From the NCBI RefSeq assembly GCF_947179165.1, contig NC_077240.1, forward strand, positions 24,904,001 through 24,968,000: 64,000 nucleotides of DNA. The letters are read 5' to 3'. The notes below the pieces were generated by a model that searched no databases, had not been told where the DNA came from, and saw nothing but the letters and a program-made list of their open reading frames with translations. Positions 1-11,281 of this stretch are shown piece by piece. Position numbers and translations under genes: made by a program. The DNA is from Solanum dulcamara (taxonomy: Eukaryota > Streptophyta > Magnoliopsida > Solanales > Solanaceae). Within the stretch, counting starts at the first letter, position 1. Every line of letters starts with the position of its first letter.

Positions 1-28
1 TGCTTAAATAAGTTAATCCGAACAGACA
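1..28. repeat. End of a GTTTGG-type MITE cut by the window edge
   Basis: The first bases read as the terminal part of the same short inverted-repeat family seen whole at 15843-16044 (shared core like AAGTTAATCCGAACAGACA). Only one terminus is inside the window, so its size and target duplication cannot be seen. Confidence 0.35.
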
Positions 29-1265
29 CTTAATAATTTCTTAAATTGAAAGAAGTAAATTTATATTTGACTTTTATATACAATAAATAATAATAACAGC
101 CGAACTATAAATAAATAAATAAATAAAATGGAAAAAAGGTCAAATACATCTTTTACTATTGGAAATAGTTTAAATATACCCCTCGTTATACTTTTGGGCT
201 AAATATACCCCTTCTAAGAAAAAAAAACTCAAATTTGTACTTGAAAAATTTATTTATTCTTAAAAAAATCAAATATTTAAAATTGAGAATGAATTATTTA
301 ATTTTGAATTTTTCAAATGTTATTTCATTAAAATTAAGAGGAAATTTATATCAAAATGTAATAAAAGAAATATATTTAAACCAAAAATATAATTAAAAAA
401 TATATTTAGCTTAAAAATATAATAAGAGATATATTTAATTTTTTTTAATAATATAGAGATATATTTGACCGATAAATAAAAAGTCGGTAGAGAATATACA
501 GAGAAATTTAACGCGACAAAACAACAATTAGTAATGCCAAATGTAGAGAATCGGCACGTGGAGCCACCGACGATGTGTATTCCACTTTGTTCCATTTTTC
601 TTTTTCATTTGGTGATTGGTATTTGCCTAATAAGTCCTACTTTAAAGGATTACTGACAAAAATAACTTTGTACCTGGAAAACTACGATTTAAAATTTTTA
701 ATTAAGAATAATAAAGTGTTCTCTTTGTTTTACATTAATCGATTATTATATTAAAAATAATTATTATATATTAGTATTTATTTTATTAAATTAAGAAATT
801 ATTAATTAATTTTTATTACATTATTTTTATAATTAATTTCTTTTGAAAGTGCTCACATTTATTTATAAAATTTCTAAAAAAATTTAAAAAATAAATTAAT
901 AAAATTAACATCTTATTTATAATTTTTAAACACTATGCAGAATAAAAAATACCTATCACTCTATCACAATTATTATCGATCGCAGCGAGAATGCACGATT
1001 CACGAGAAAATTGACTGTTCCATACAGAGCAAAAGTTTCATGGGTTGTTGGTTGGACAATAAAGGAAAACAGGGACCTTGTTTCACTTTTCCTCCATCAC
1101 CGGATTTATCCTATATTTTATACTTCCTCTTTCACCAAAAATGATTTTTAAATATTATGATTTTCAATTAAGAATGTATACAAATTTTGAAACTTTATAG
1201 TCTTAAATTTGTATTTACTGAAGTTGGAAAACTTACTCAATATAAAAACAAAGTTATTCTTCTGT

Positions 1266-1385
1266 AACCATCGAAGTGCACTAGATGAAACTGCTCAATT
1301 CTTAATCAGAGGTTTCGGGTTCAAAACCTGAATATGAAAAAATTCTTGGTAGGACCATCGATAGTTTGGTTCAGAAATGCTCCTA
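1266..1385 (+). repeat. tRNA-derived SINE fragment
   Basis: A stretch with a box-B-like sequence (GGTTTCGGGTTCAAAACC near 1311-1328), preceded by an A-box-like region and followed by an A-rich tail, looks like the head of a Solanaceae SINE. No clear target duplication was found, so the borders are approximate. Confidence 0.45.
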
Positions 1386-2184
1386 TTGTTATTAAATGTG
1401 TTAAAAAATACCTTTTTGAATAAATATATTATTTCTTTTAATTTTAAACACATTTTGTTCAAAAAGAAAATAAATAATATATTTATATGAAAAAAGAGTA
1501 TTTTTGACTCATTAAGTAATAATAATGGCATTTTGGACCAAAATATAAATCGATGACATTTTTATTCATTTCACATAATTTAAAGGCATTTTTGACTCTT
1601 TTCCGTTGTTAATGTGAAGTCATAAGCTAGACAGATTACCTGCTGCAAACTAGTATAATAGACAAAGAAAATATGATTATAGTCTTTTCAGATTTTTATG
1701 TATAAAAATATAGATTTAGATTTCATAGGTATAAAAATAAAATCTCTCGTAAAAAAGATTATAATTTCTTTAATAGATGGCCTAAAAAATCAATTATCTC
1801 TAAATTTCATACGTTAACAATATATATAATTTGAATTCTTCTTATCACATCCCACTTTCAAAAAGCCCCATTTCCATCTTAAAAAAGAAAAAAAAAACTT
1901 TAAATTTCAATATAAAAGAAATTAAGATAGTGATGCTAGGCAAAATGAGTCAAGTTGGAAACAGAATGAAGCTTGGTATAAATAAGATCGAAAAAAGAAA
2001 GTCATTTAATTGTCCTCATAATAATGCAATGCTGAATAAGTGTAAGAGTGAGGATTTATATATATTTTTGAAAGATAAAATAAAAATATTACCATTAAGT
2101 TGATAACAATATATTTGTAGTAGCAAGCCAAGCTTTTAGAAAGCTAAACATGTTTATTTTTTAGAGTTAAAATGTTTGGTCCAA

Positions 2185-2366
2185 TGAAGTGGTCAAAAGT
2201 TACGAGATCTTACGTTTAAATTTCAATGGAGATAAAAATATTATGTGATTTTTTCCATCTGTCTTACTCTTAGTAGACAGAGTTACCTGATACATATTGC
2301 TGATGAAAGGTAATAAATATTTTGTGAAATTAATTGATATACGCAAAAACTGACCCAAACACCATG
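2185..2366 (+). repeat. Old SINE copy, same family as the one at 63121-63349
   Basis: Read on the plus strand, this segment aligns by eye along its length with the minus-strand SINE in the last intron of the TKPR2 gene: a GTGGTCAA start, a decayed box B, a central CAGAGTTACCTG block and an end like AAACTGACCCAAACACCA. Many C-to-T and G-to-A changes suggest an old, methylation-decayed copy. Borders are approximate. Confidence 0.6.
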
Positions 2367-3730
2367 TACAATCATCTAAAATAAAAAAAGTTAAAGATGT
2401 TTGGTCAAATTAGTTACTGCCTTTGGATTATAATTTATAATGAAAACTATTTCCTGTTTTAAGGAATAAACTGAAAAATATTATTTCCCCTAAAGATTAG
2501 CAAAGTTATTTTTTCATTTTTAGGACAAAAATCTTTAGCAAATATAGGATTCATCAAATTATCCTAATAATACGGACAAAAACTGATCCCATGTATTATT
2601 GACTACACAGACAAAATCTTATAAACATACTGTCTCTCCAATTAATATTATTACTATTTGTTTACATTTTAATCAAATAAAACTACAATATTAAGTAAAG
2701 TCTCTACCAACAGAAATTTGATATATATACTTTTCAAACAATTTGAATAAATATAACAATCACTATTATTCCAAATCACTTCTTTTTTAGTTCTTTTTTA
2801 AAAAGGAAAATGCATTTTTACGAGGCATAATACATAAAGATGATTTTTAATTAGACTCAACCGATATTTAGGTCATTCAATTTTGAGTGTTTACAAGTAG
2901 ACACTTACACTTGTATAAAGTTAAGCAACTGGATATATATACTCTAAAATTACAACGAGAAGAATCACACTCTCACCAAGAAGATGTATATTTACGTAGC
3001 CAACCAACAAAACTACTAAGATGTATAATACATAAAAATTGAATCGAAGAAAACACTTCTTTTTTTATGACTAAAAATGCTTTTTAAAAATGTATAATAC
3101 ATAAATGTATCATTTAACTTGACCTCAATTCATATAAATGTCGTCCAACTTTGAATGTACATAAATAAATATTTAAACTAATATAAAATTAAATAAGTAA
3201 ATACATACATCTTAACTCTTAAGATTATAATGACAGGAAATATATACATAACCAATTAATTAAAATACTAAGATTTTTTCCTCTTTCAAAAATTCAAAAT
3301 TTCATTTGAAGAAAACATATTTTTTTTGGTTGTTTAACGAAAGTGTATTTGCTGAAATAAGTAAAATTGGCCTAATAAGCGCCAAAAGTAAAGTTATAAC
3401 CGACCCTCTATTTGCCATCCTAGTAGACGCCGGTCACGATAATTTTCAGCTGCCAAATGCAAAAAAAAAAAATATTTTTGATTTTCCCATTCAATGTTTG
3501 AAGTTTGTATTAAAATTTCGATTAAATTTAAATTGAGCATTATAAAATTAATTTGAAAATAATAATTTCAATATAATTTTCTCTATATTCAGAACTCAAA
3601 TCTAAAATCTTATAAATGAAACAGGACATCATTACACCATAACTCATAAGTTGGTGCAAAAAAGTTAACAATACGCGTTTTCTTTCTTTTGTTAATTTGT
3701 AATAATCCCGCGCTTTGTCCCTTTCTTTCT

Positions 3731-3740
3731 CTATAAATTT
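3731..3740 (+). promoter_or_regulatory. Possible TATA box of the secreted-protein gene
   Basis: CTATAAATTT lies about 110 bases before the start codon, at a plausible distance for a short 5' leader. It sits in AT-rich DNA, so the call is weak. Confidence 0.35.
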
Positions 3741-3847
3741 TACAGAGAAGCGCACTTTTTCAACTGGACAGTTTTTTTTTTCTGTTGCAGAAAAATAGTG
3801 AGCTTAAGAGTCCCGCTACTACTTTCTTTGTTTATTGTTCATGCAAC

Positions 3848-6561
3848 ATGGAAATTTTGTCTCCATTATTTATCTTGTTTTTGTTGACGACTATTTGTAT
3901 AGTTCCTCTAATTTGTTCTGAAGGAGTTGATAGTGGTCATTCCTCCGCTGTCGGAGATCCGGGAATGAGAAGAGATGGACTCAGGGTAGCTTTAGAAGCT
4001 TGGAATTTCTGTAATGAAGTTGGTGAAGAAGTCCTTGGAATGGGTAGCCCTAGAGCTGCTGATTGCTTTGATCTTTCTGGTAAAACCCCATTTCCCCGTT
4101 TTCCGTTCTGATTAGTAATAATAGCTTTTTAAGATTTAATTTGCCGCAGCTAATATGGTATTAATGGTGTTATTAGTTTTAATGTGAATAATCCCTTTTT
4201 TTCCTCAATAACTTTTTGCTATTTATTGGAGTTTTGGGTTTCATTCATTTGGTGAACTTGTTGTTTCTTCGGCATTTATTACTAGAATTGATTATTTGAG
4301 CTTTGTTTCGTTATGGTTGTGTGATGTGCAGAGAATTCTTTGAGTCACAAGGTAACTGAGTCTGATAATAAACTTGGGGTTGGGAAGTCATTTCCTGGAC
4401 TGAGTTCCAAGGCTAAGAATGATCCCGACTTGTATGCGGCTGAGAAGGAACTATATCTGGGTTCATTGTGTGAAGTTGATGATACCCCAAGGCCATGGCA
4501 ATTTTGGATGATAATGTTGAAGAACGGAAACTATGACACGAAATCTGGTCTTTGTCCGGAAAATGGGAAAAAAGTGCCCCCTTTTAAGCCTGGAAGATTT
4601 CCTTGTTTTGGGAAGGGATGTATGAATCAACCTATCCTGTTTCATCAGCCCACTTATTTATTTGATGATGAAACTATGAGGGGTGGTTTTAATGGTACCT
4701 ATGATTTGGGTTCTACAACTGGTAGTAGTAGTAGTTCCTTTTTTGAGGTGGTTTGGGAAAAAAAAGTTGGTAAAGGGGGTTGGGTATTTAAGCACAAACT
4801 CAGAACATCCAAATTGTACCCATGGCTGATGTTGTATCTTCGGGCCGATGCAACCAAAGGGTTCTCTGGAGGCTACCACTATGATACCAGAGGAATGTTA
4901 AAAATTGTAAGCTCACTGTTTTTATACTCATAATTTGTCTTTAATTCCCTCCATTAAAATTGTATAAAAGGCCTTGTAAAATATCTTCCACGTTGTGTTT
5001 GCCTTTACTGGCATCATTATTATGGAGGATGAGCCATAGCAAGATTCTTCCTTTATGCATCAGGGGGAGATGTTTGGTGCCTGACATTAAAATTCCATTT
5101 GCAATTAGGATTATTAACAATCATGATTCTTTAGTCACTGTCTATTAGTTTGGTGTGATCAGTAATGTCAACTCATATGGCCCGCATGAAAGGTGAATTA
5201 AGATAGCAAAGAGAAAATAAGTGATGGAAATGTTGAATTAGTAGTAGTCACCCACATGATATCCACTTTAGAGAAAATAGGCTTGCCCTGAATGGTTGTT
5301 TACCATTATCATTTGATCATGACTTATTCTACCACTAAATTTCGAGCACAACAGGTAATTTAATTGTAAACCTCCCGGTAGGTCACCAGACGCCCGAGGG
5401 GTATTCAGCAGTTAAACCCCTATTATCATTTACAAATTAATGTCATTTCCGGGGTCGCACTTGCTTGCTGTCACTCTTGGAGTACATTAGACAGTACTGA
5501 TAGTTTATCATGATTCAGAGAAACTCTAGTTACCATAAAGAGATGGGTAGAAGGCAGAGGGAGTGTTAGTAATATAAATAGCTTATCTGGAGTATTAGCA
5601 AAGAATTGAGGATACTAATATGGCTTTTGAGGAAATCTGGAGTCAGGGTAACAAGAATTTTTCTAATCCATATCTCACAATGAAAATACAAAGAAGAAAA
5701 ATCTGTTTTATTTCTTCTAATTTCATTATCTTTCAATGCTACTCCTGATAACAGCATAATTATTTTTCTTTCAGCTGCCAGAGTCACCTAATTTTAAGGT
5801 CAAATTGACCTTGGATGTCAAGGTAGGGGGAGGACCCAAGAGTCAGTTTTACTTGATAGATATTGGCAGTTGCTGGAAAAACAATGGTGCTCCATGTGAT
5901 GGAGATGTGCTCACTGATGTTACAAGATACAGCGAAATGATCATTAATCCAGAAACTGCAGCTTGGTGCAGCCCCACAAATATTGGCAACTGCCCACCTT
6001 TCCACATCACACCAAACAATACCAAAATCTACCGGAATAACACCTCTCACTTCCCTTACTCAGCTTATCACTATTATTGTGCGCCTGGGAATGCCGAGCA
6101 CTTGGAAAAGCCATATAGCACATGTGATCCTTACAGTAATCCCCAGGCACAGGAGCTACTTCAGTTGCTGCCTCATCCAATATGGGCAGACTATGGATAT
6201 CCAACCAAACAAGGAGACGGGTGGGTTGGGGATGGAAGAACCTGGGAGCTTGACGTCGGTGGCCTTTCTAGCAGACTTTATTTCTATCAAGTAAGTGGAA
6301 TTGTTAACTTTCTTGGATTAAATGTGTGCAAAATCCATGTTTGAATCAGACACAAATGCACAAACACTAAGATTGAATAACAAGTGATCCGACCAACCTG
6401 TATGATTCCATCCTTGCTCTTTTTGGCTGCAGGATCCAGGTACACCTCCTGCTAGAAGAATATGGACATCTCTGGATGTGGGAACAGAAATTTTTGTTAG
6501 CGACAAAGATGAAGTGGCAGAATGGACTCTGAGCGATTTTGATGTTTTACTTACCTCTTAA
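3848..6561 (+). CDS. Secreted Cys-rich plant protein of unknown function (DUF7705-like)
   Basis: Four exons join in frame into 483 codons: 3848-4079, 4332-4906, 5775-6290 and 6433-6561, all with GT-AG introns. The start is the first in-frame ATG and gives a hydrophobic signal peptide (about residues 1-24), so export is expected. The mature part is rich in Cys, Trp and Gly. Visible blocks include RPWQFWMIMLKNGNYD (131-146), FPCFGKGCMNQP (167-178), YPWLMLYLRADATKGFSGGYHY (240-261) and, further on, GSCWKNNGAPCDGDV. Several N-glycosylation sequons (NGT near 198, NNT and NNTS in exon 3) fit a secreted glycoprotein. I recognise this as a conserved land-plant family of unknown role that I believe is labelled DUF7705; the label was not checked. 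No catalytic motif is evident. The next gene downstream is convergent. Confidence 0.85.
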
Positions 6562-6591
6562 AACCAAAATTGTATTACCATTCCATTCAAC

Positions 6592-6685
6592 ATTGTAACT
6601 GTAGCCAAATTATGTTACACCAAGTAACTGTAATATTGTAACTGTACCCAAATTATGTTACACCTAGTAACTGTAACATTGTAAC
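6592..6685 (+). repeat. 43-bp tandem repeat (2.2 copies) just after the stop codon
   Basis: Two 43-base units (6592-6634, 6635-6677) plus 8 bases of a third differ at only a few positions. Each carries TGTAAC and, 14 bases later, GTTACA, so each could form a small stem. It begins 30 bases after the secreted-protein stop codon and probably lies in the 3' untranslated region. Confidence 0.8.
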
Positions 6686-8465
6686 AAGGATTTGTCATTC
6701 TTGATGTGCAAAGCTTCATCTTTCTATACTAGATCTGCATTGCAACTCTTGTTTCTTTATTTCCCTGACTCAGAAGAGACTGGAACAGAAGAAAAAGAAT
6801 TGTTTTGTTTTTGCTTTATTTTCGTGGATTTTCCGGATGTTAACTTTCCCTTGATAGCATTGGCTTCTGGTAGGATGAACGTTATAGCACAATGGCCTTG
6901 GAAGTGAACCTGATACTTCTGTACTTTATGGATGAACAAGAAATATATGTGTAAAATCTACGTACTTCTTGTGATGTCTATTGTTAAATAGAGCATACTG
7001 TTTCTATAAGAATCAGAAAAGTAACAAATCGAAAACATGTTGTGGATTATGCTAGATCTTTGGCTATGGCAATCCTCCCCTCTTGCACTTGTGAGTATTT
7101 CCATATGCCAATTTGATTCAAGTGCTGCAGTTTATCTACTTATCACTCTATGGAAGTGGTGGGCTATTTTAAGAAGAGATTGCCTTGACTTCTTTATTGC
7201 ACATTTTGGTTATACAATTTTGTTTCAAGAACTCAAGGTTATGCTATATGCAAATTCATAGTGGTATGGAGTGTGTGCTTATCATTTTATAAATGCTTAT
7301 GGTAGGTTGAGAATATTCCATGGAAAGTGATTGATGAAGAGGGTGGAAGACAATAGTAAGTGCTAATGGAACTTCAAATAGTCACACGTTTGATCTTTCT
7401 GATCTTATTGCAAGTTAAGCTTATTCATGCTCAAAATCCTTCAGTACTGTCATTCTAACATGCCCTTCAATGTAATGCGGATACTCCTTTCATGCTGAAA
7501 AACCTGTGTGTTATATCTGTGTAGCATCAAATGATTGTATAGTATTTTTGAAACCAAAGGTTCCTGTGAGAACTCTTTGCCTCTGACAGTTATAAAGTAA
7601 AGTAAACAAATGCATTTCATAATGTTTCTGCAGAACTAGCCTCTTTCAGGCTACTACCTTGAATGGAATTATGGAGCTATACGTGTGGAATCGATATCTT
7701 AAACTAGTGCATGTGGAATATGCCCATGTCCACCCTTCTAAGAATGATGAAGTGGATAAGAAATGTACATTTATTGCCTCGACTCCCAAGCACTTAGGTA
7801 AACTGATTCATGGCTTCAACCTGTTTACTCTGCTGCAGTTTCCTTCTGGGAACATTCATGAGGAAATCTGCTCGTCTGTAGAGATTGTAAAAAAACATAT
7901 GAGCACTAACATACCAGCACTAATGCACCAGATACCATCAGAACTCCGAAGTTACCAATCAAAAAAAAAACATATGAGCACTAATTCAGTGGCGTCACAC
8001 ACTATGCTGTTTTCATTTGGCTTTGAATGCAATCCTTAATATGATCTATCAAATCTCAAGATATCTGCAGGGAACTTGAGATGACAGATTGACTGATATC
8101 CAAATGAAGCCTAGAGATCAGCCAGTGTGAGAGTACTACTTTACACTTCTTATTAATTTGTGTTTGAAGATGATGGTCTTTTCTCCATGATATGAATTCT
8201 CCTTACCTTTATCCATCTCTTGTAAACAGTGGATGTGGGTGAAGTGCGGTCTTTCCATACATTCTGCTTTTTCTTCTTGGACGAAAAGAACAAACAGGTA
8301 TTCGGATGGAGGCTTTGAAACTCAGTTGCTGCAGTTCAGAAATTGCAGGAGGAACTTCAAACAACTTAGCTGAATAACTGTCTGATGACTCGTATGTTCT
8401 TTTTCCTTGGATGTGAGTTGGTTCTGCTTGTGTTCATATAATTCATAGAGTGATCTCAAAATTGT

Positions 8466-8556
8466 AAAAGGGTAGCCCGATGCATTAAAGCTTTCACTAT
8501 GCGCAGGGTCCGAAAAAAAACCTGACCAGTCTTACCTTGCATAGTCTCTCTTGCAA
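8466..8556 (-). repeat. AU-SINE-like relic
   Basis: The plus strand shows blocks in the order GGTAGCCCGATGCATTAAAG, CACTATGCGCAGGGTCCG, CAGTCTTACCTTGCAT. This is the antisense order of the widespread plant AU SINE as I know it. The pol III promoter part is not recognisable, so this is an old, partial copy in minus orientation. Confidence 0.55.
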
Positions 8557-8836
8557 TGAGCAGCAACTGCGCTGCTGCACCTGTTTTTTATGGGTACAAT
8601 ACTTGTAAAGCAGGCCATTTAAAATCTCATCTTTCTTTATAGCAACTTATATGTGGTTTTAAGGTTCTTTTCACATTGGCCTCACGGGACGAGCCCATAA
8701 GATCATTGGGATAAGGTAAGAAATTCCCTGTATGGTGAAATTGTTAGTTACATACCTAAATTATGCGAGTGCCTTATTTCCCTCTTAAACTTAATTTTTC
8801 CATAATATTTATTCTTTTAAACTGGATCCTATTATC

Positions 8837-8865
8837 CCCTGAACTGCCAGTAACACAGTTCAGGG
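8837..8865. repeat. Perfect 10-bp inverted repeat with 9-base loop
   Basis: CCCTGAACTG (8837-8846) is followed after nine bases by its exact reverse complement CAGTTCAGGG (8856-8865). It lies between two converging genes. It could be the core of a decayed foldback element or an RNA hairpin; nothing decides this. Confidence 0.7.
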
Positions 8866-9469
8866 ACTAGAATTTGGTAAATAAAACCTGTTCTAGTTAC
8901 CAATTAAAAAAAAAGAACAGAAATGTGGAACCATAAATCAAAAATGAATATAGAGTTTATTGGCAGAATAAGATGATGCAATGAAACAGAAAAAAAAAAA
9001 AGGACACGTGGAAGAGGATAAAAGAGGAGCGGGCATGAGATTCTTTTTTTTTTAAAAAGAAGGCGGCTAAAATATAAATATGACTAATTCAGATAATCAA
9101 ATAATAATTGATGCCAATTATCTCTTGTTATATTATATATATGGTGCTTGTGGATGACTTTTTTTATACAATGAAGGAAAAAAACATAGGGGAATCAGTT
9201 GGATCGATAAGGACGGACAATATATATATATAAGAAGAAGAAATAACATTGAAATTTTAATTTGACTTTATTAATAAAAGAATTGGTTACATACACAAAA
9301 ATCATAAATATATTATTCCTAGTTTTTTTTTTTTTTTATAAAAAAAAGGATGCTAGCTTCTCCAACAAAAAATGAAAGAATATTGAATTATAGGAGGAGG
9401 TGGGGGGGGGGGGGTCGAGTCCGTGGTTGAGAAGTAGGTAAATGATGAATGTTTGTTTGTGATGATGAT

Positions 9470-11281
9470 CTATTTTCCACCAAGACCGGGGTAGAAAGGT
9501 GCACTGGTTCCAGGCAACCATGCATTACCTTGAAGGAAAGTGCCAACAGTGTATTTAGTAGCTTCCTGTGGGCTAAGAACCTTGAACTTCTTGAAGAGTT
9601 TGCTCCTTTGGTTAGTGTTAGCACCAGGTCCTCTGTTTGCATATTCATAAGGTTCACATGTCTCTTCGTATTTAGTTTTAGGATCCCACAACATATATCC
9701 CTCAGGCCTAATGAGGTCACCAATTTCGGATTCCATAAAAACATTGGTGGAGTATGGCTTCCATGGGCGCATTAAGTAGTTTTCAAATTTGAACCTATCT
9801 GCGAAGAATGATTGTTCTGGTACGATTTTGCAGTTCTGCAATACTACCCCACCAATTTGTCCAGCTAATTCCCTTCCATCAGCTGTGACGGTGTTCTTGC
9901 TAGTGCCTCTAGGCCTCCTCAAAATGATCTCACTGTTCTGGATCACAGCTGATCCCCTACCGAAGATGAAATCAATGGTACCAGAGATTACACAGTTGCG
10001 GTAGAATTGGCGGAATGTTTGGTAGTATAGGGTGTCTTGGTTTCCCTCTATGCTGCAGTCGAATACTGCTCCCCTGTCTCCGGAGATCCTAAGTGCAACA
10101 GCTTGTTGCCCATCTGGACCAGCAGTGTTGCGGAATGTAATTCCTTTAGCTATGAATCCCTCGCTGTTAACACCTACTGTAGCAGTATTCATGGTGGTGA
10201 TTTTCATCAGTCCAAAATTTTTGTCACAGGAGATGATGGTTTTCCCTGCACCGTCACCATACATGAAGACGTTTGGTTGCTTTTTGTCAACAAGGACCTG
10301 TTCGACGTAAACACCAGCCTTGATGTAGATAATGTATCTACCTTGATGGTTTGCTGGGTAAGCCTTGAGAGCATCGGTAACAGTCTTAAATTTGCCGCTT
10401 CCATCCTTGGCAACCACTGCATGAGGAGTTAATGGACCTGATCCGACTGGGTGAAGTGGAGGACCTCCTCCTGGAGCAGCACCACCTTTGCCCTTTCCTT
10501 TTCCTTTTCCTTTTCCTTTTCCTTTCTTTGAGCTTTTCTCCAATAGCTTACGGTCAGCAGCCTTGAACCATGTTGGATAACCGTCCTGATCCACCTTGTT
10601 CAAATCCAACAGACGACGATGAGGAGAGCTGTTGCTGTTACCATCCAGAAAACCTTCAGGGATTTGAATGTTGAATGATTTCAACACATCAGCCATCTTT
10701 GCTAGGATGCTGATAGCGTTATTGGTGAGCTGAGTAGCGTTCATTAGTCCGTTTTCAATAGCTGATTTGTATTCTGGCTTTTCAATAGCATCAAGGCATA
10801 TGCTTTGGTAAGAGTAAACTCCTCCAATCCAATTCAACAGATCAAGGGTATACTCATGGAGTGACTCAGTGTCAGTTTCCCCAACCAAGTCGAGTGCATT
10901 CTGTAGCTCGTCGATAGCGAATTGCAAGAGCTGCTTGCAATCATCAACAGCCATATGATTGTAAGGGTCACTCTCTTTGTTCACATTAGTCTTTCCAGCC
11001 TCAGCTAGACCCTTTTTCACTTCATCAAGTGTGTTTTGGAAGGCAGCTACAAGGTAATCCTGAACTGTAGCTGACTCATTTTTAGCTACACTTTCAAGTG
11101 ACTTAGCACATTGATCTTTGAATTCAGTAGACTGACAAAACTCATGCACTTTCTTCATTTGAACTTTTGTGCTTTCATGTTCTTTGCTGTCTCCATTTTT
11201 GTTCACAACCACCACAACCCCAATTATCACACCAACTAGAAGAATCAACGATACTAACGAAACCACGATTTTCCCCACCAT
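9470..11281 (-). CDS. Pectin methylesterase with inhibitor-like pro-region (VANGUARD1-type)
   Basis: A single exon of 603 codons. The enzyme removes methyl esters from cell-wall homogalacturonan. Residues 4-27 form a hydrophobic signal anchor; about 40-200 are the four-Cys inhibitor-like (PMEI) pro-region; HRRLL (221-225) and DRKLL (243-247) look like subtilase processing sites; 253-266 is a Lys-Gly repeat; the catalytic beta-helix domain runs from about 286 to 600. Active-site residues are present: Q393 (QAVALR), Q415 and D416 (NQDTLY), D437 (DFIFG), R505 and W507 (LMRPWK, where LGRPWK is usual). The spacing matches that known for carrot PME. The start is the first in-frame ATG, directly before MVGKIVVS. 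The N-terminus and basic Gly-rich linker resemble Arabidopsis VGD1, a pollen-tube enzyme; pollen expression is inferred. No damage is visible. Confidence 0.95.
   Translation of the reverse strand: MVGKIVVSLVSLILLVGVIIGVVVVVNKNGDSKEHESTKVQMKKVHEFCQSTEFKDQCAKSLESVAKNESATVQDYLVAAFQNTLDEVKKGLAEAGKTNVNKESDPYNHMAVDDCKQLLQFAIDELQNALDLVGETDTESLHEYTLDLLNWIGGVYSYQSICLDAIEKPEYKSAIENGLMNATQLTNNAISILAKMADVLKSFNIQIPEGFLDGNSNSSPHRRLLDLNKVDQDGYPTWFKAADRKLLEKSSKKGKGKGKGKGKGKGGAAPGGGPPLHPVGSGPLTPHAVVAKDGSGKFKTVTDALKAYPANHQGRYIIYIKAGVYVEQVLVDKKQPNVFMYGDGAGKTIISCDKNFGLMKITTMNTATVGVNSEGFIAKGITFRNTAGPDGQQAVALRISGDRGAVFDCSIEGNQDTLYYQTFRQFYRNCVISGTIDFIFGRGSAVIQNSEIILRRPRGTSKNTVTADGRELAGQIGGVVLQNCKIVPEQSFFADRFKFENYLMRPWKPYSTNVFMESEIGDLIRPEGYMLWDPKTKYEETCEPYEYANRGPGANTNQRSKLFKKFKVLSPQEATKYTVGTFLQGNAWLPGTSAPFYPGLGGK
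10491..10535 (-). repeat. Hexanucleotide microsatellite coding for the Lys-Gly linker
   Basis: A CCTTTT repeat on the plus strand (AAAAGG on the coding strand), with about six units, encodes alternating Lys and Gly between the pro-region and the catalytic domain of the pectin methylesterase. Unit-number changes would lengthen or shorten the basic linker without shifting the frame. Confidence 0.8.

Larger units (their letters stand above)
29..3730. other. AT-rich intergenic DNA upstream of the first gene
   Basis: No coding frame here resembles a known protein, and the longer open frames have no good start context or splice-site support. It contains two old SINE copies (listed separately). A slightly more GC-rich patch at about 960-1100 has an open frame without recognisable homology. 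Nothing else could be assigned. Confidence 0.6.
6686..9469. other. Region between convergent genes; no gene recognised
   Basis: This interval should hold the 3' end of the secreted-protein gene and, on the other strand, that of the pectin methylesterase gene. It is less AT-rich than other gaps and has several modest open frames (for example about 7671-8039 on the plus strand), none of which I recognise. It contains an AU-SINE-like relic and a perfect hairpin (listed separately), long A and T runs, and a 13-G run at 9402-9414. Confidence 0.5.

Noticed and set aside
3306..3536. Open frame upstream of the secreted-protein gene
   Set aside because: It begins at a TTG, not ATG, has AT-driven composition and no recognisable protein.
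5340..5440. GC-rich block in intron 2 of the secreted-protein gene as a tRNA gene
   Set aside because: No A box, box B or cloverleaf pairing could be drawn.
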